From contig NEWR02000008.1 in NCBI GenBank assembly GCA_002869885.2, positions 24,204 through 88,203 of the forward strand: DNA of 64,000 nt, written 5' to 3'. Below the pieces are notes generated by a model. That model saw nothing but the letters and a program-made list of their open reading frames with translations. It was not told the origin of the DNA and searched no databases. Below, piece by piece: positions 18,205-26,030 of the stretch (its first letter is position 1; the number at the start of each line of letters is the position of its first letter). Position numbers and translations under genes: made by a program. The stretch is from Nitrospira sp. CG24C (GTDB taxonomy: Bacteria > Nitrospirota > Nitrospiria > Nitrospirales > Nitrospiraceae).

Positions 18205-18714
18205 CTAGCCCTTCTGTCGAAATATCATGGCGCCCATGCCATATTCGTCAGGTTCTCCGGATCCGGAATAGAGCCCCAGAGGAGCCGTGGCCTGGCGCAC
18301 AACGTTCAACCCTTTTCTAATGAAGGTCTGTAGGCTATTCAGTATGCTGGCATTGATCGATATCTCGTGACGAAGCGCACGAATCTTCCCGGCCATCCCC
18401 GTATACAATGTTTCCAGCCTCTGGGCATCGGCCGTTTCGATCCGTTCAAGAATGACGCTCAGGGAGATGGCCGACGAAGCGAGGTTCCAACGATCGGCCA
18501 GTTGTGCAACCCATGCCGTTCGCTCCGTTTCGAGCAGGAGAAGCTCATCCAGCAATGCGGCTCGTTGACGATTGACCTCAGCCATGTCTGTCAATGTGAG
18601 TGTTCGAAGGGCCTGCCGTTCCCGCTGAATATTGTCCGCCAGCGCATCGCACTGGGCTTCTTCACGGCGCAGAATGTGATCCAGTTGTTGGAGGGCTGCC
18701 ACGTTGTCCTGCAT
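18205..18714 (-). CDS. flgN: FlgN-like flagellar export chaperone
   Basis: This 169-residue all-helical protein lies directly upstream of flgK. The N-terminal part (VAALQQLDHILRREEAQCDALADNIQRERQAL) and the C-terminal IRALRHEISINASILNSLQTFIRKGLNVV are typical of FlgN, the export chaperone for FlgK/FlgL. There is no catalytic motif; the call rests on helical pattern, size and position between flgM and flgK. Confidence 0.85.
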   Translation of the reverse strand: MQDNVAALQQLDHILRREEAQCDALADNIQRERQALRTLTLTDMAEVNRQRAALLDELLLLETERTAWVAQLADRWNLASSAISLSVILERIETADAQRLETLYTGMAGKIRALRHEISINASILNSLQTFIRKGLNVVRQATAPLGLYSGSGEPDEYGMGAMIFRQKG

Positions 18715-18744
18715 AGTTTTCGATACCAGTGAAGTGTGAAGCGT

Positions 18745-18852
18745 TAATCATGACGCGTGTCTCGTTATTCGCGCGAGACTCGCGGGGCGGTGAGAAAACA
18801 GAAGTGTTCGGATCTCAGACCTTCAGCCTGCACCCCTTCAGCCTTCCCAACC
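18745..18852. repeat. Hairpin and CTTCAGCC-type repeat, copy 4 (partial)
   Basis: GTCTCG-N9-CGAGAC forms a short hairpin at about 18758-18778. It is followed by CTTCAGCCTGCACCCCTTCAGCC. The gap separates flgM and flgN. Confidence 0.6.
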
Positions 18853-18854
18853 TA

Positions 18855-19157
18855 TTAGAGAACCGCGTCGGTGAGCGTCTGACGGATGAGTGCGTCGGCA
18901 ACCTGTCTCCCTGACACCGCATAGGTGCCGGCCTCTACCGATCGGCTAATCCGTTCAATCCGCTCTTCTCGTGCGGCATCGGGCTGATCGGCCAACGTCT
19001 TGATCCGCTGCATCTCCTTGGCCCGATCTGAGATCTGCACCCGATCCTGGCGTCCGTCCTGCTGTGATTTCGACTTTGCACCGACAGCATCGGTTCCCTG
19101 GATACCGAGTAGAATCTTCGCAAGATGATCTGGCTTACCATGACCGGAGATCTGCAT
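18855..19157 (-). CDS. flgM: FlgM, anti-sigma-28 factor
   Basis: The 100 residues have the FlgM pattern: a disordered polar N-terminus, DRVQISDRAKEMQRIK in the middle and a C-terminal sigma-binding helix (IERISRSVEAGTYAVSGRQVADALIRQ). FlgM holds FliA inactive until it is exported through the finished hook. FliA is encoded at 25097 in this cluster, so the checkpoint pair is present. Confidence 0.93.
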   Translation of the reverse strand: MQISGHGKPDHLAKILLGIQGTDAVGAKSKSQQDGRQDRVQISDRAKEMQRIKTLADQPDAAREERIERISRSVEAGTYAVSGRQVADALIRQTLTDAVL

Positions 19158-19192
19158 GACGATGGCTCCTCTCTGTTCCTTCTTTTACGAAC

Positions 19193-19597
19193 TCAGCCCG
19201 ATACCCTGTTGAGGGTGGGGGGATGATCCTTGTCGCCTCTAGTATCGGCTATCGGTTCTGAAAACTTGAGGGGGGTGGCGTTTTTTTCTGTGTATTCACG
19301 AATCATTCTTGCCAATCCAATCCCGCCCGCCTCGGCAGCCAACCGGCCGATTTCCTGGTCATAAAAGGAGTAAAAATAGGCCCCCCCCTTGTTTTCCAGC
19401 GCTCCCTTTGGAACGGTTGCTCTCATCTCTTTCAATAGGTTAGAAATAAAATAGGCTTCGAATTCATGGGCTGCGTCTTTAAGATCTGCCAGATGCGCCT
19501 GACGACCTTCGGCAAATCCCTGAGGAACTTGCGACAAGCCAAGCTGGGTTCCGGCTAAATTTCCGATCGGGCTAAGACTCTTGATATCCTGATACAT
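19193..19597 (-). CDS. flgJ: FlgJ rod-binding domain protein (no muramidase domain)
   Basis: The 134 residues contain only the FlgJ N-terminal rod-cap domain: DAAHEFEAYFISNLLKEMRATVPK, then YFYSFYDQEIGRLAAEAGGIGLARMI. The C-terminal muramidase domain of enterobacterial FlgJ is absent, as in many bacteria that use a separate peptidoglycan hydrolase. It follows flgI and precedes flgM. Confidence 0.92.
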   Translation of the reverse strand: MYQDIKSLSPIGNLAGTQLGLSQVPQGFAEGRQAHLADLKDAAHEFEAYFISNLLKEMRATVPKGALENKGGAYFYSFYDQEIGRLAAEAGGIGLARMIREYTEKNATPLKFSEPIADTRGDKDHPPTLNRVSG

Positions 19598-19642
19598 GGC
19601 ATCACCGTAAGTTAAGCATACGCAAGCTAATCAATGCTTTAA

Positions 19643-20776
19643 CTATATAACGTCAAGATTTGCCTGAAGTGCCCCAGCTGCTCTGAGAGCCGACAGAATA
19701 GCGACCAAGTCCCTGGGGGTCACTCCGACTGCATTCAGCGCTCGCACGACTTCCCCAAGCGTGACCGTCTCATCCACAACTACCAGCCTGGACTCCTGCT
19801 CCTTCGCCTCCGTCTGAACATCTTCGGTTACGGTTGTCTGTCCGGCAGCGGACCCGATCAACGGCGCGGATGGCTGCGACACATTGAGCGTATTCTTCAC
19901 TGAAATTGTCAGATTGCCATGGGAGATGGCGCAAGTAGAGATACGGACATGTTCCCCCAGCACCACGGTACCGGTTCGTTCATTTACGACGACTTTCGCA
20001 GGCAGGTCGACATTGACATCCAAGCCTTCGATCGTGGCGATGTATTCCACGACTCGGCCACGAAATGTTGCCGGAATCGACGCCCGAACAAGTCCGGAAT
20101 TCACCGCCGTCGCGCTCCCCTTGCCGAACACTCCATCGATCGCTTCCGTCGTTCGGATCGCCGTCGTAAAATCCGGTTGTCGCAGAAGCACCGACACGGT
20201 CTCCCACGATTCGATATCGATGCCTGCATCCTTTTCAATGATGGCGCCGCCAGGCACGATCCCGGCTGATTGATGGTTCTTCGTGACAGTGGATCCGCCT
20301 GCCCCGCCCGTTCCTCCCAAGAATCCCCCGATGGAAACCGGTCCTTGAGCCACGGCATACACTTGCTGATTCGCCGCCTTCAACGGGGTGAGCAACAAGG
20401 TGCCTCCTTGCAAACTCTTCGCATTGGCCATGGAGGACACCAACACATCGACCGTCAAGCCGGGCTTGGCAAAGGGCGGCAATTTGGCCGTCACCATCAC
20501 CGAAGCGATATTGCGCGTCAGCAACTGGATCGGATCGATCACGAGGTTGATGCCCATCTTGTTGAGCATCGACATCATGGCCTGGATCGTGAACTGTCCG
20601 CCGATGACCTGATCGCCGGTTCGATCTAAACCGACGACGAGGCCATAGCCGATCAACTGGTTGTCCCGAACGCCTTCGAACGACCCCACGTCTTTGATCC
20701 GAACCGCATCAGCCGGTAGGGCCCACAGAAGGCTCCCCAATACCACCAGTCCGATGCTTATTCGCGCTCGTATCAT
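19643..20776 (-). CDS. flgI: FlgI, flagellar P-ring protein
   Basis: From ATG 20776 the 377 residues start with a signal peptide (MIRARISIGLVVLGSLLWALPADA) followed by VRIKDVGSFEGVRDNQLIGYGLVVGLDRTGDQ, diagnostic of FlgI. The C-terminus GEVVRALNAVGVTPRDLVAILSALRAAGALQA is also typical. It forms the peptidoglycan-level bushing of the rod. The start overlaps the stop of the small upstream ORF by ATGA, so translation is coupled. Confidence 0.97.
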   Translation of the reverse strand: MIRARISIGLVVLGSLLWALPADAVRIKDVGSFEGVRDNQLIGYGLVVGLDRTGDQVIGGQFTIQAMMSMLNKMGINLVIDPIQLLTRNIASVMVTAKLPPFAKPGLTVDVLVSSMANAKSLQGGTLLLTPLKAANQQVYAVAQGPVSIGGFLGGTGGAGGSTVTKNHQSAGIVPGGAIIEKDAGIDIESWETVSVLLRQPDFTTAIRTTEAIDGVFGKGSATAVNSGLVRASIPATFRGRVVEYIATIEGLDVNVDLPAKVVVNERTGTVVLGEHVRISTCAISHGNLTISVKNTLNVSQPSAPLIGSAAGQTTVTEDVQTEAKEQESRLVVVDETVTLGEVVRALNAVGVTPRDLVAILSALRAAGALQANLDVI

Positions 20777-21048
20777 GTCGTGTGCCTCGCTTGGGTAAAG
20801 GGTGTATCGGCTCGTTTGCGAAATAATCTGGTGAACCAACCTTGTTTATCAAGGTCGGCGAGCGGTATGGAGGACGATGGCCTTGGATCCATTCCAATGG
20901 CTGAACGAACGGAAGGGTGTTGAGGGGGATCGACCTCTGCTCTGCGTACGACTCCATTCAGCACCATCAGCTCCAACGATCGCATCATGGCCATGCGGTG
21001 CCAGCGATCCCAACGGATGCCTTCAGTTCGTCTCATGGTATTTTTCAT
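20773..21048 (-). CDS. Small protein of unknown function coupled to flgI
   Basis: These 91 residues have no family I recognise. The start ATG 21048 has a strong ribosome site (GGAGGAGCC) and the stop overlaps the flgI start (ATGA), which argues for a real gene. The protein is basic with no signal peptide. It starts MKNTMRRTEGIRW, has a helix MRSLELMVLNGVV, a Pro/Ser-rich middle and a basic tail (GWFTRLFRKRAD). Position between flgH and flgI suggests a role in ring assembly; this is inference. Confidence 0.65.
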   Translation of the reverse strand: MKNTMRRTEGIRWDRWHRMAMMRSLELMVLNGVVRRAEVDPPQHPSVRSAIGMDPRPSSSIPLADLDKQGWFTRLFRKRADTPFTQARHTT

Positions 21049-21142
21049 GGCTCCTCCGTCCTTTAGCTGGCAGCGGAAAAACTATTTCGGCATAGCAGAA
21101 CTTTGGAGTGGGTACGTCTATGACAAGAACAGAACACCCACA

Positions 21143-21309
21143 CAGGATGCTCAAAATGGCCACGGTTCTCACCCTCCCAACCCCGGCGCACCAAGACGCG
21201 CCGCTCCGCAGGCACGGCCGCAGCGAGCGAAGAGGCGAGGCGTACGCTTCGGTACGTTGAGCCTCTGAGCGATGCGAGAACAAAGCTGGCGGACATTTTC
21301 AGCATCCTG
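21143..21309. mobile_element. MITE-like element with GGATGCTGAAAATG ends, copy A (~167 nt)
   Basis: The ends are a 16-nt inverted pair, CAGGATGCTCAAAATG and CATTTTCAGCATCCTG, with one mismatch. The interior is GC-rich with an inner hairpin (GAGGCGAGGCGTACG facing TACGTTGAGCCTC) and no credible ORF. It ends directly at the flgH stop codon. Confidence 0.65.
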
Positions 21310-21984
21310 TTAAATTGGGCTGATCCAATCAAGGATCCGTACGAGCCATCCCGGGCGTTGAATATCGCCCAGAACCCCCAGCCCTGAATACTCGATCTTG
21401 GCATCCGCGATGGCGGACGAGAACACCGTATTCTTCGTATTGACATCTACCCGACGGACGATGCCGGCGATCGTCATCAATTGCTTCTCGCTATTGACCG
21501 TCACCTCCCGGCGTCCCTCGATCCGGAGATCGCCGTTGGGCAGCACTTCCGTGACGACGGACGAAATGGTTCCCGTCAAGGTACCTTCACGATTCGTAGT
21601 GCCCTTGCCCTCAAACTTGTTCGAGGCGCTCGCATCGATGCCAAGCCCTCGCCTGGCTTCACCGCCGAGGCGAATACCTGGAATGCCGATGTATCCGATG
21701 GCGCTGCCGGTTAGACTGTTGTTGATGGTGGAATCCCGCTCGGCTGAGGTGTCGGCAGACTTCGATCCCTTATGATTTTCAATAATTTTGATCGTCAGAA
21801 TATCTCCCACCCGCATCGCCCTCATATCTTCATAGAGATAGGCGCGGCCGTTTTCTTCCTGCCAGAGAGAACCCAGCGTTTTCGGCGCCGGCAAGGAAGG
21901 GACCGTGAGCGTCGAAACGACTTTTGGCGACGATGACGCACAGCCATAGCTCAGCAGCGCCACCGTCAACATGGCCGCCGTCAT
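21310..21984 (-). CDS. flgH: FlgH, flagellar L-ring lipoprotein
   Basis: From ATG 21984 the protein has 224 residues with a lipoprotein signal (MLTVALLSYGCASS, lipobox Cys). FlgH hallmarks follow: GSLWQEENGRAYLYEDMRAMRVGDILTIKI, NEFEGKG-like NKFEGKGTTNREGTLTGTI, LPNGDLRIEGRREVTVNSEKQ and the final EYSGLGVLGDIQRPGWL. It forms the outer-membrane ring. A MITE-like element abuts the 5' end and leaves no clear ribosome site; another abuts the stop. The longer upstream frame is repeat translation. Confidence 0.95.
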   Translation of the reverse strand: MTAAMLTVALLSYGCASSSPKVVSTLTVPSLPAPKTLGSLWQEENGRAYLYEDMRAMRVGDILTIKIIENHKGSKSADTSAERDSTINNSLTGSAIGYIGIPGIRLGGEARRGLGIDASASNKFEGKGTTNREGTLTGTISSVVTEVLPNGDLRIEGRREVTVNSEKQLMTIAGIVRRVDVNTKNTVFSSAIADAKIEYSGLGVLGDIQRPGWLVRILDWISPI

Positions 21985-21988
21985 AACT

Positions 21989-22160
21989 GCAAGATGCTCA
22001 AAATGACCGTTCCGCAAGACCTCAGAGGATCTACCACTTACCAAGGGGTGGCTGGGATGATCCCAACTGCGCGCGTCCAACGAGGGGAGTCTGCGACCGC
22101 GCGTTGCGCGAGCACAAGGGATCGTCCCAGCTACCCCGCTCATTTTTTTCAGCATCTTGC
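21989..22160. mobile_element. MITE-like element with AGATGCTCAAAATGA ends, copy B (~172 nt)
   Basis: The ends are CAAGATGCTCAAAATGA and TCATTTTTTTCAGCATCTTG, the same family as copy A. Inside, GGGGTGGCTGGGATGATCCC pairs with GGGATCGTCCCAGCTACCCC (17 of 20), making a long hairpin. It fills the whole space between flgA and flgH. Confidence 0.65.
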
Positions 22161-22942
22161 TAGTAGTCAACACGAACAGCTCCCGGTCCGACAATCTTTG
22201 CGCGCAGCTCTTTGCCTGAATCGACATTGGACACCGTGGCGGTCTGCCCAAGCTCCCCGCTCGACTTCGCCAGGCCGACCACCTGAATCGAAAGCCCTCC
22301 GTGCCTCGCCTCGATGGACACGCGATCTCCCTTGCGCACGGCATAGGGCTTCTTCACCATCCCGAGACGAATCGGGTTATTGGTCTGCAATGGACGCGCG
22401 GCGCTCTTCCCGATGACATCCTTCACGTTCATGATCAGCTGATGGTCCAAGTCCATGAGTTTGACACGATGGACCGCGACATCCTCCGCTTCGATCACGC
22501 TGTCGACTTGGATGACTCTGGTCGGGACAACGGCATCGATGGACGCCGACACATCGGCAACGGCGTCGATCGTCTGCCATGGCTCCCCGTTCGTACTGAC
22601 CTGGACATGAAATGCCCGGCGACCAAGTCCTTCTTCAACTCCTTTTGAAGTGACCCGCAGGCCGATGTTACCGGAAGGGGTTTTTATCGGATCGACCGGA
22701 TCCACCACGACAGCATGGATAGCACGGACCCGCCCCGCCATCTCTTGCTCAAGTACTCGCAGAATACTTCGTTGGATTTGCTCCGGATGCAGCTGATGAA
22801 CCGTCGGCCTCGATTCACTACGCTTCAAGGCTGAGCGTTGCTCAGAACCAGCCTCCCCGGCAGGCGCGGCCTCCACCATGACCGGCCCAAGGCATATCGC
22901 GGCCACGAAGATCGACTGCATACATATACGAGGTACGGACAT
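22160..22942 (-). CDS. flgA: FlgA, P-ring assembly chaperone
   Basis: From ATG 22942 (ribosome site GGAGGAG) the 260 residues start with a signal peptide. The SAF/FlgA domain includes TRVIQVDSVIEAEDVAVHRVKLMDL, IGKSAARPLQTNNPIRLGMVKKPYAVRKGDRVSIEARHGGLSIQVVGLAKSSGELGQTATVSNVDSGKELRAKIVGPGAV-type segments. FlgA is a periplasmic chaperone for FlgI. It lies between flgG and flgH, as is usual. Confidence 0.95.
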   Translation of the reverse strand: MSVPRICMQSIFVAAICLGPVMVEAAPAGEAGSEQRSALKRSESRPTVHQLHPEQIQRSILRVLEQEMAGRVRAIHAVVVDPVDPIKTPSGNIGLRVTSKGVEEGLGRRAFHVQVSTNGEPWQTIDAVADVSASIDAVVPTRVIQVDSVIEAEDVAVHRVKLMDLDHQLIMNVKDVIGKSAARPLQTNNPIRLGMVKKPYAVRKGDRVSIEARHGGLSIQVVGLAKSSGELGQTATVSNVDSGKELRAKIVGPGAVRVDY

Positions 22943-22968
22943 AGAAAAGACTCCTCCGTGCAACGCAC

Positions 22969-23760
22969 TTACCGTTTCAGATTGTTGGCGATCGACATCA
23001 TTTCATCCGATGCTTGAATCGTCTTTGAGTTAATTTCATAGCTCCGTTGCGCGATGATCATGTTGACCATCTCCTCGGCCAAGTTCACGTTGGAACTTTC
23101 GAGGAAACCCTGTTGGATGGTTCCAAATCCGGTCGAGAACCCGCCGGTGCCTTGCAATGGAGGCCCTGAGGCGAAACTGTCGAGGAATAGATTGCTTCCC
23201 ATCGCCACAAGTCCGGACGGGTTGTCGAACTTCGTCAACTGGATCTGGCCTACTTGCGACGCTTGGGTCACGCCGGGGAGCAATACGGATACGGTGCCGT
23301 CTTGGCCGATGTCGAGCTTCAATGCCCCTGACGGGATCGTGATGACGGGATTGAGGAGATCGCCGTCTCCGGTTACGAGATTTCCGACGTTGTCACGCTT
23401 GAAGGAGCCGTTGCGGGAGTACATGACCGTCCCATCGGGCCGCGAGACTTGGAAAAACCCTGGGCCATCGATCGCCAAGTCCAATTCATTGTTGGTCTGC
23501 CGCATGTTCCCCTGCATCCATTCCTTGGCCACCGTCACAGGACGAACTCCCGCTCCGATCTGAATGCCGACGGGAAACACCCCGACGTTCGACGCGTTGG
23601 TGCCTGGCATACGTTGAACCTGATACAGCAGATCCGCGAACTCCGCGCGGCTGCGCTTAAACGAGTTCGTATTCACGTTCGCCAGATTGTGGGCAATCGT
23701 GTCGACATTGATCTGTTGCGCGGTCATTCCGGTGGCCGCCGTCCACATCGCTCTGATCAT
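22969..23760 (-). CDS. flgG: FlgG, distal rod protein
   Basis: The 263 residues have the axial-protein start MIRAMWTAATGMTAQQINVDTIAHNLANVNTNSFKRSRAEF and the end SSNVNLAEEMVNMIIAQRSYEINSKTIQASDEMMSIANNLKR, both characteristic of FlgG. It forms the distal rod. flgA follows and flgF precedes, separated by a 9-nt-period repeat. Confidence 0.97.
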   Translation of the reverse strand: MIRAMWTAATGMTAQQINVDTIAHNLANVNTNSFKRSRAEFADLLYQVQRMPGTNASNVGVFPVGIQIGAGVRPVTVAKEWMQGNMRQTNNELDLAIDGPGFFQVSRPDGTVMYSRNGSFKRDNVGNLVTGDGDLLNPVITIPSGALKLDIGQDGTVSVLLPGVTQASQVGQIQLTKFDNPSGLVAMGSNLFLDSFASGPPLQGTGGFSTGFGTIQQGFLESSNVNLAEEMVNMIIAQRSYEINSKTIQASDEMMSIANNLKR

Positions 23761-23775
23761 ACAAACCTCCTAGCC

Positions 23776-23865
23776 AGCTGGTTGCTCTGGTTTGTTTGGT
23801 TTATCTCGTCTGTTTGGTTGAACCAGATTAACCAAATGAACAAAACAAACCGGATGAACCAGATC
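23776..23865. repeat. 9-nt-period inverted repeat, copy 3
   Basis: The left arm is TGGTTTGTTTGGTTTATC, the centre GGTTGAACCAGATTAACC, and the right arm AAATGAACAAAACAAACC. It lies between flgF and flgG. Confidence 0.8.
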
Positions 23866-23875
23866 CCGTCGCGCC

Positions 23876-24646
23876 TTACAACACTCGCCCAAGACTCTGA
23901 ATCGAGATTTCCGCCATATGATCCAACGTCTGAATCAGTTTCTGCGACGACTCATAATTCCGCATGCCCTGGATCATCTTGACCATCTCACCGATTGAGT
24001 TCACGTTCGACTCTTCGACATGCCCGCCCTGGACTTGCGGACTCTTCGCCGGTTTAGCGGAGTCGGAGGTGAACAGTCCTTCGAAATGCTTCTGCGGCAT
24101 ATGATCCGCGGGAAAATCCATTATCTTCAGCGTCGCAACCGGCCGTCCATCGACGTCAATTCCCCCTTGCGCGCCCACCTGGACCGTGCCGGGAGGAATC
24201 TTGATTTCTCCCTTTGTCCCCATCACCGGATATCCCAGATTCGTGACTAAGCGGCGCTGAGAGTCCAACGAGAACATGCCGCTCCTGGTATAGCGAAGGC
24301 CCTGAGGAGTCTTGATCTCAAAAAATCCGCTTCCTTGGATAGCCGTATCGAGAGGATTCCCGGTGATTCTGAGTCGGCCTGCCTCAAATGATGTGTGGAC
24401 GGCGCTGGGAGCCGCAAAAACTCGTTCGGCTGGGCCGGCAGGAATAACGCCAATCTGCTGACCAAAGCCGGCTGAGTGCGCGAAGGACGGCATAGCAACT
24501 TGCGCGCGCGCCATGACGGATTTAAACCCCTGGTCGTCCTGTTTAAATCCAGCCGTATTGACATTCGCCATATTATTGGCAAAGACCTGCATCTGTCGTT
24601 CTTGCGCCAAGGCGCCGGAAAGGATGGGATAGACAGCTCTGTTCAT
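23876..24646 (-). CDS. flgF: FlgF, proximal rod protein
   Basis: The 256 residues open with MNRAVYPILSGALAQERQMQVFANNMANVNTAGFKQD and close with EESNVNSIGEMVKMIQGMRNYESSQKLIQTLDHMAEISIQSLGRVL, the flagellar rod family pattern. The internal TRSGMFSLDSQRRLVTNLGYPVMG is typical of FlgF/FlgG; position before flgG makes it FlgF. Its start overlaps the stop of the uncertain ORF upstream (ATGA). Confidence 0.95.
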   Translation of the reverse strand: MNRAVYPILSGALAQERQMQVFANNMANVNTAGFKQDDQGFKSVMARAQVAMPSFAHSAGFGQQIGVIPAGPAERVFAAPSAVHTSFEAGRLRITGNPLDTAIQGSGFFEIKTPQGLRYTRSGMFSLDSQRRLVTNLGYPVMGTKGEIKIPPGTVQVGAQGGIDVDGRPVATLKIMDFPADHMPQKHFEGLFTSDSAKPAKSPQVQGGHVEESNVNSIGEMVKMIQGMRNYESSQKLIQTLDHMAEISIQSLGRVL

Positions 24647-25077
24647 GTGTGCTTTTCCAAGTTGGACTGCTCGACCACATCACATCGCAACATGCATGCC
24701 ATCACTCCATGGGATAAATTTCTGCAAGCCGAACGATCGTCCTGCTGGTCCAGGTGCTGTGAATACAGTGCCATGGCATCGTCTACATCCACGGAAATCC
24801 TTCGATCAATGGCGGTGCAAGACGGACTGATAATACGAGCTAGGAAAAGATTGCCGGAGTGGGAAGAATGTCGCTGGTCGGAAACGTCGAGAGCGGGAAG
24901 GTGAAATGTTAAATCGTCAATGGTGATGAATTGCTGGAATCGTAGGAAGTCGCGAGATGAGATGGGGAAAGCAGCGGGAGAAATGAGCGCTATTTGTCGC
25001 CTGATGAATTGTGAATTATCGAAATCGTCGGCAACTGGCTCTGCGAGCGCATCTAATGAACTCCGACCATTGACCAT
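24643..25077 (-). CDS. Uncertain ORF between fliA and flgF
   Basis: The 144-residue frame has no family I recognise, no signal peptide and no clear motif. In favour of a gene: its stop overlaps the flgF start by ATGA. Against: no good ribosome site, its first codons come from a heptamer array (GACCATT units, 25063-25095), and the composition looks more like non-coding sequence than its neighbours. The stretch may instead be the promoter and leader region of flgF-flgG. Confidence 0.3.
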   Translation of the reverse strand: MVNGRSSLDALAEPVADDFDNSQFIRRQIALISPAAFPISSRDFLRFQQFITIDDLTFHLPALDVSDQRHSSHSGNLFLARIISPSCTAIDRRISVDVDDAMALYSQHLDQQDDRSACRNLSHGVMACMLRCDVVEQSNLEKHT

Positions 25078-25096
25078 TCAGCATTCCCATCAAGGC

Positions 25097-25846
25097 TCAT
25101 TGCAACACTTCGAGCGTCCCTTTTAGGTGAAGAACCGCTTGAGTGTGGATCTGACATACGCGAGACTCCGTGACTTTGAGAATTCCGCCGATTTCCTTCA
25201 TCGTCAATTCTTCATAGTAATACAGTGTGAGCACAAGCCGTTCCTTCTCTGGCAATTGCTGGATCGCATCGGTTACCCGCGATCGCTCCCGATCGTTGAG
25301 GATCATCGCAAGGGGATCTGGGTGCTGCCGGTCGGCAAGCATGTCGACAATTTTGGGCCCGTCGGACTCATGCAGGTTGAAGTCATCCAAGCTGAGCAGA
25401 ACGGCTCCCTGGGACCGCACAAGAAACTCATCCAATTCAGCTGGAGACAGCTTCATCTCTGCCGCGACTTCCTCATCTGTCGGAGGGCGTCCAAGCCTGT
25501 TCAACAGTTTGGTATGAGCGCGTTGCAACAACGAAACGCGCTCGTGAACCGACCGGGGAATCCAATCCATCGAGCGAATTTCATCCAACATGGCGCCTCG
25601 AATACGGAACTCCGCATAAGTTTTGAACTTCGCTTCCCGAGTAGGGTCGTACTTATCCATCGCATCCATCAACCCAATGATGCCGACCGACACAAGATCT
25701 TCCGCATCCATATAGGCGGGAAGACGGTAGGCCAGGCGATAGGCCATCGCCTTCACAACATGCGCAAACTCTTTGATGATCTGTTCGCGATGCGAGTCGG
25801 ATGCGGGAGCGATGTTCGGGCTTCGCTGCGTCGCTAGATTGTTCAT
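25097..25846 (-). CDS. fliA: FliA, flagellar sigma-28 factor
   Basis: The 249 residues contain region 2 (FKTYAEFRIRGAMLDEIRSMDWIPRSVHE), region 3 and region 4 (LPEKERLVLTLYYYEELTMKEIGGILKVTESRVCQIHTQAVLHLK). FliA directs RNA polymerase to late flagellar genes such as flagellin. It follows flhF-flhG, a common order (flhA-flhF-flhG-fliA), and its antagonist FlgM is encoded at 18855. Confidence 0.97.
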   Translation of the reverse strand: MNNLATQRSPNIAPASDSHREQIIKEFAHVVKAMAYRLAYRLPAYMDAEDLVSVGIIGLMDAMDKYDPTREAKFKTYAEFRIRGAMLDEIRSMDWIPRSVHERVSLLQRAHTKLLNRLGRPPTDEEVAAEMKLSPAELDEFLVRSQGAVLLSLDDFNLHESDGPKIVDMLADRQHPDPLAMILNDRERSRVTDAIQQLPEKERLVLTLYYYEELTMKEIGGILKVTESRVCQIHTQAVLHLKGTLEVLQ

Positions 25847-25910
25847 AATCAGTGTGCCTTCTTTATTCGTAAAAAAGTGGCGCGCGAGGAGCGAGCCTCG
25901 CGTGACGATC

Positions 25911-25970
25911 GACGGTTCGAGGTCAGACGTTCGAGGTTTTGGGAGCTTCGAACCCTGAACTTCGAACTTC
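25911..25970. repeat. 7-nt-period inverted array (GGTTCGA / CTTCGAA)
   Basis: GGTTCGA, GGTCAGA, CGTTCGA, GGTTTTG face CTTCGAA, CCCTGAA, CTTCGAA in phase. It lies between flhG and fliA. Confidence 0.75.
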
Positions 25971-26030
25971 TGGTCGCGCCAGTCACGCTTTTCACGCCAA
26001 TCTCGCCCGTCTCGCTTGAGTCAGACATGT

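Noticed and set aside
19236-19262. Sigma-28 promoter (TATCGGC) upstream of flgM
   Set aside because: The -10-like TATCGGC is present on the right strand, but no TTTA (-35 complement) lies 15 nt away.
21063-21446. Minus-strand ORF spanning the MITE-like element and the end of flgH
   Set aside because: It overlaps flgH in another frame and is mostly GC-rich hairpin sequence.
21985-22344. Upstream extension of flgH (~120 codons)
   Set aside because: It runs through a MITE-like hairpin and the antisense of flgA; the lipoprotein signal starts at 21984.
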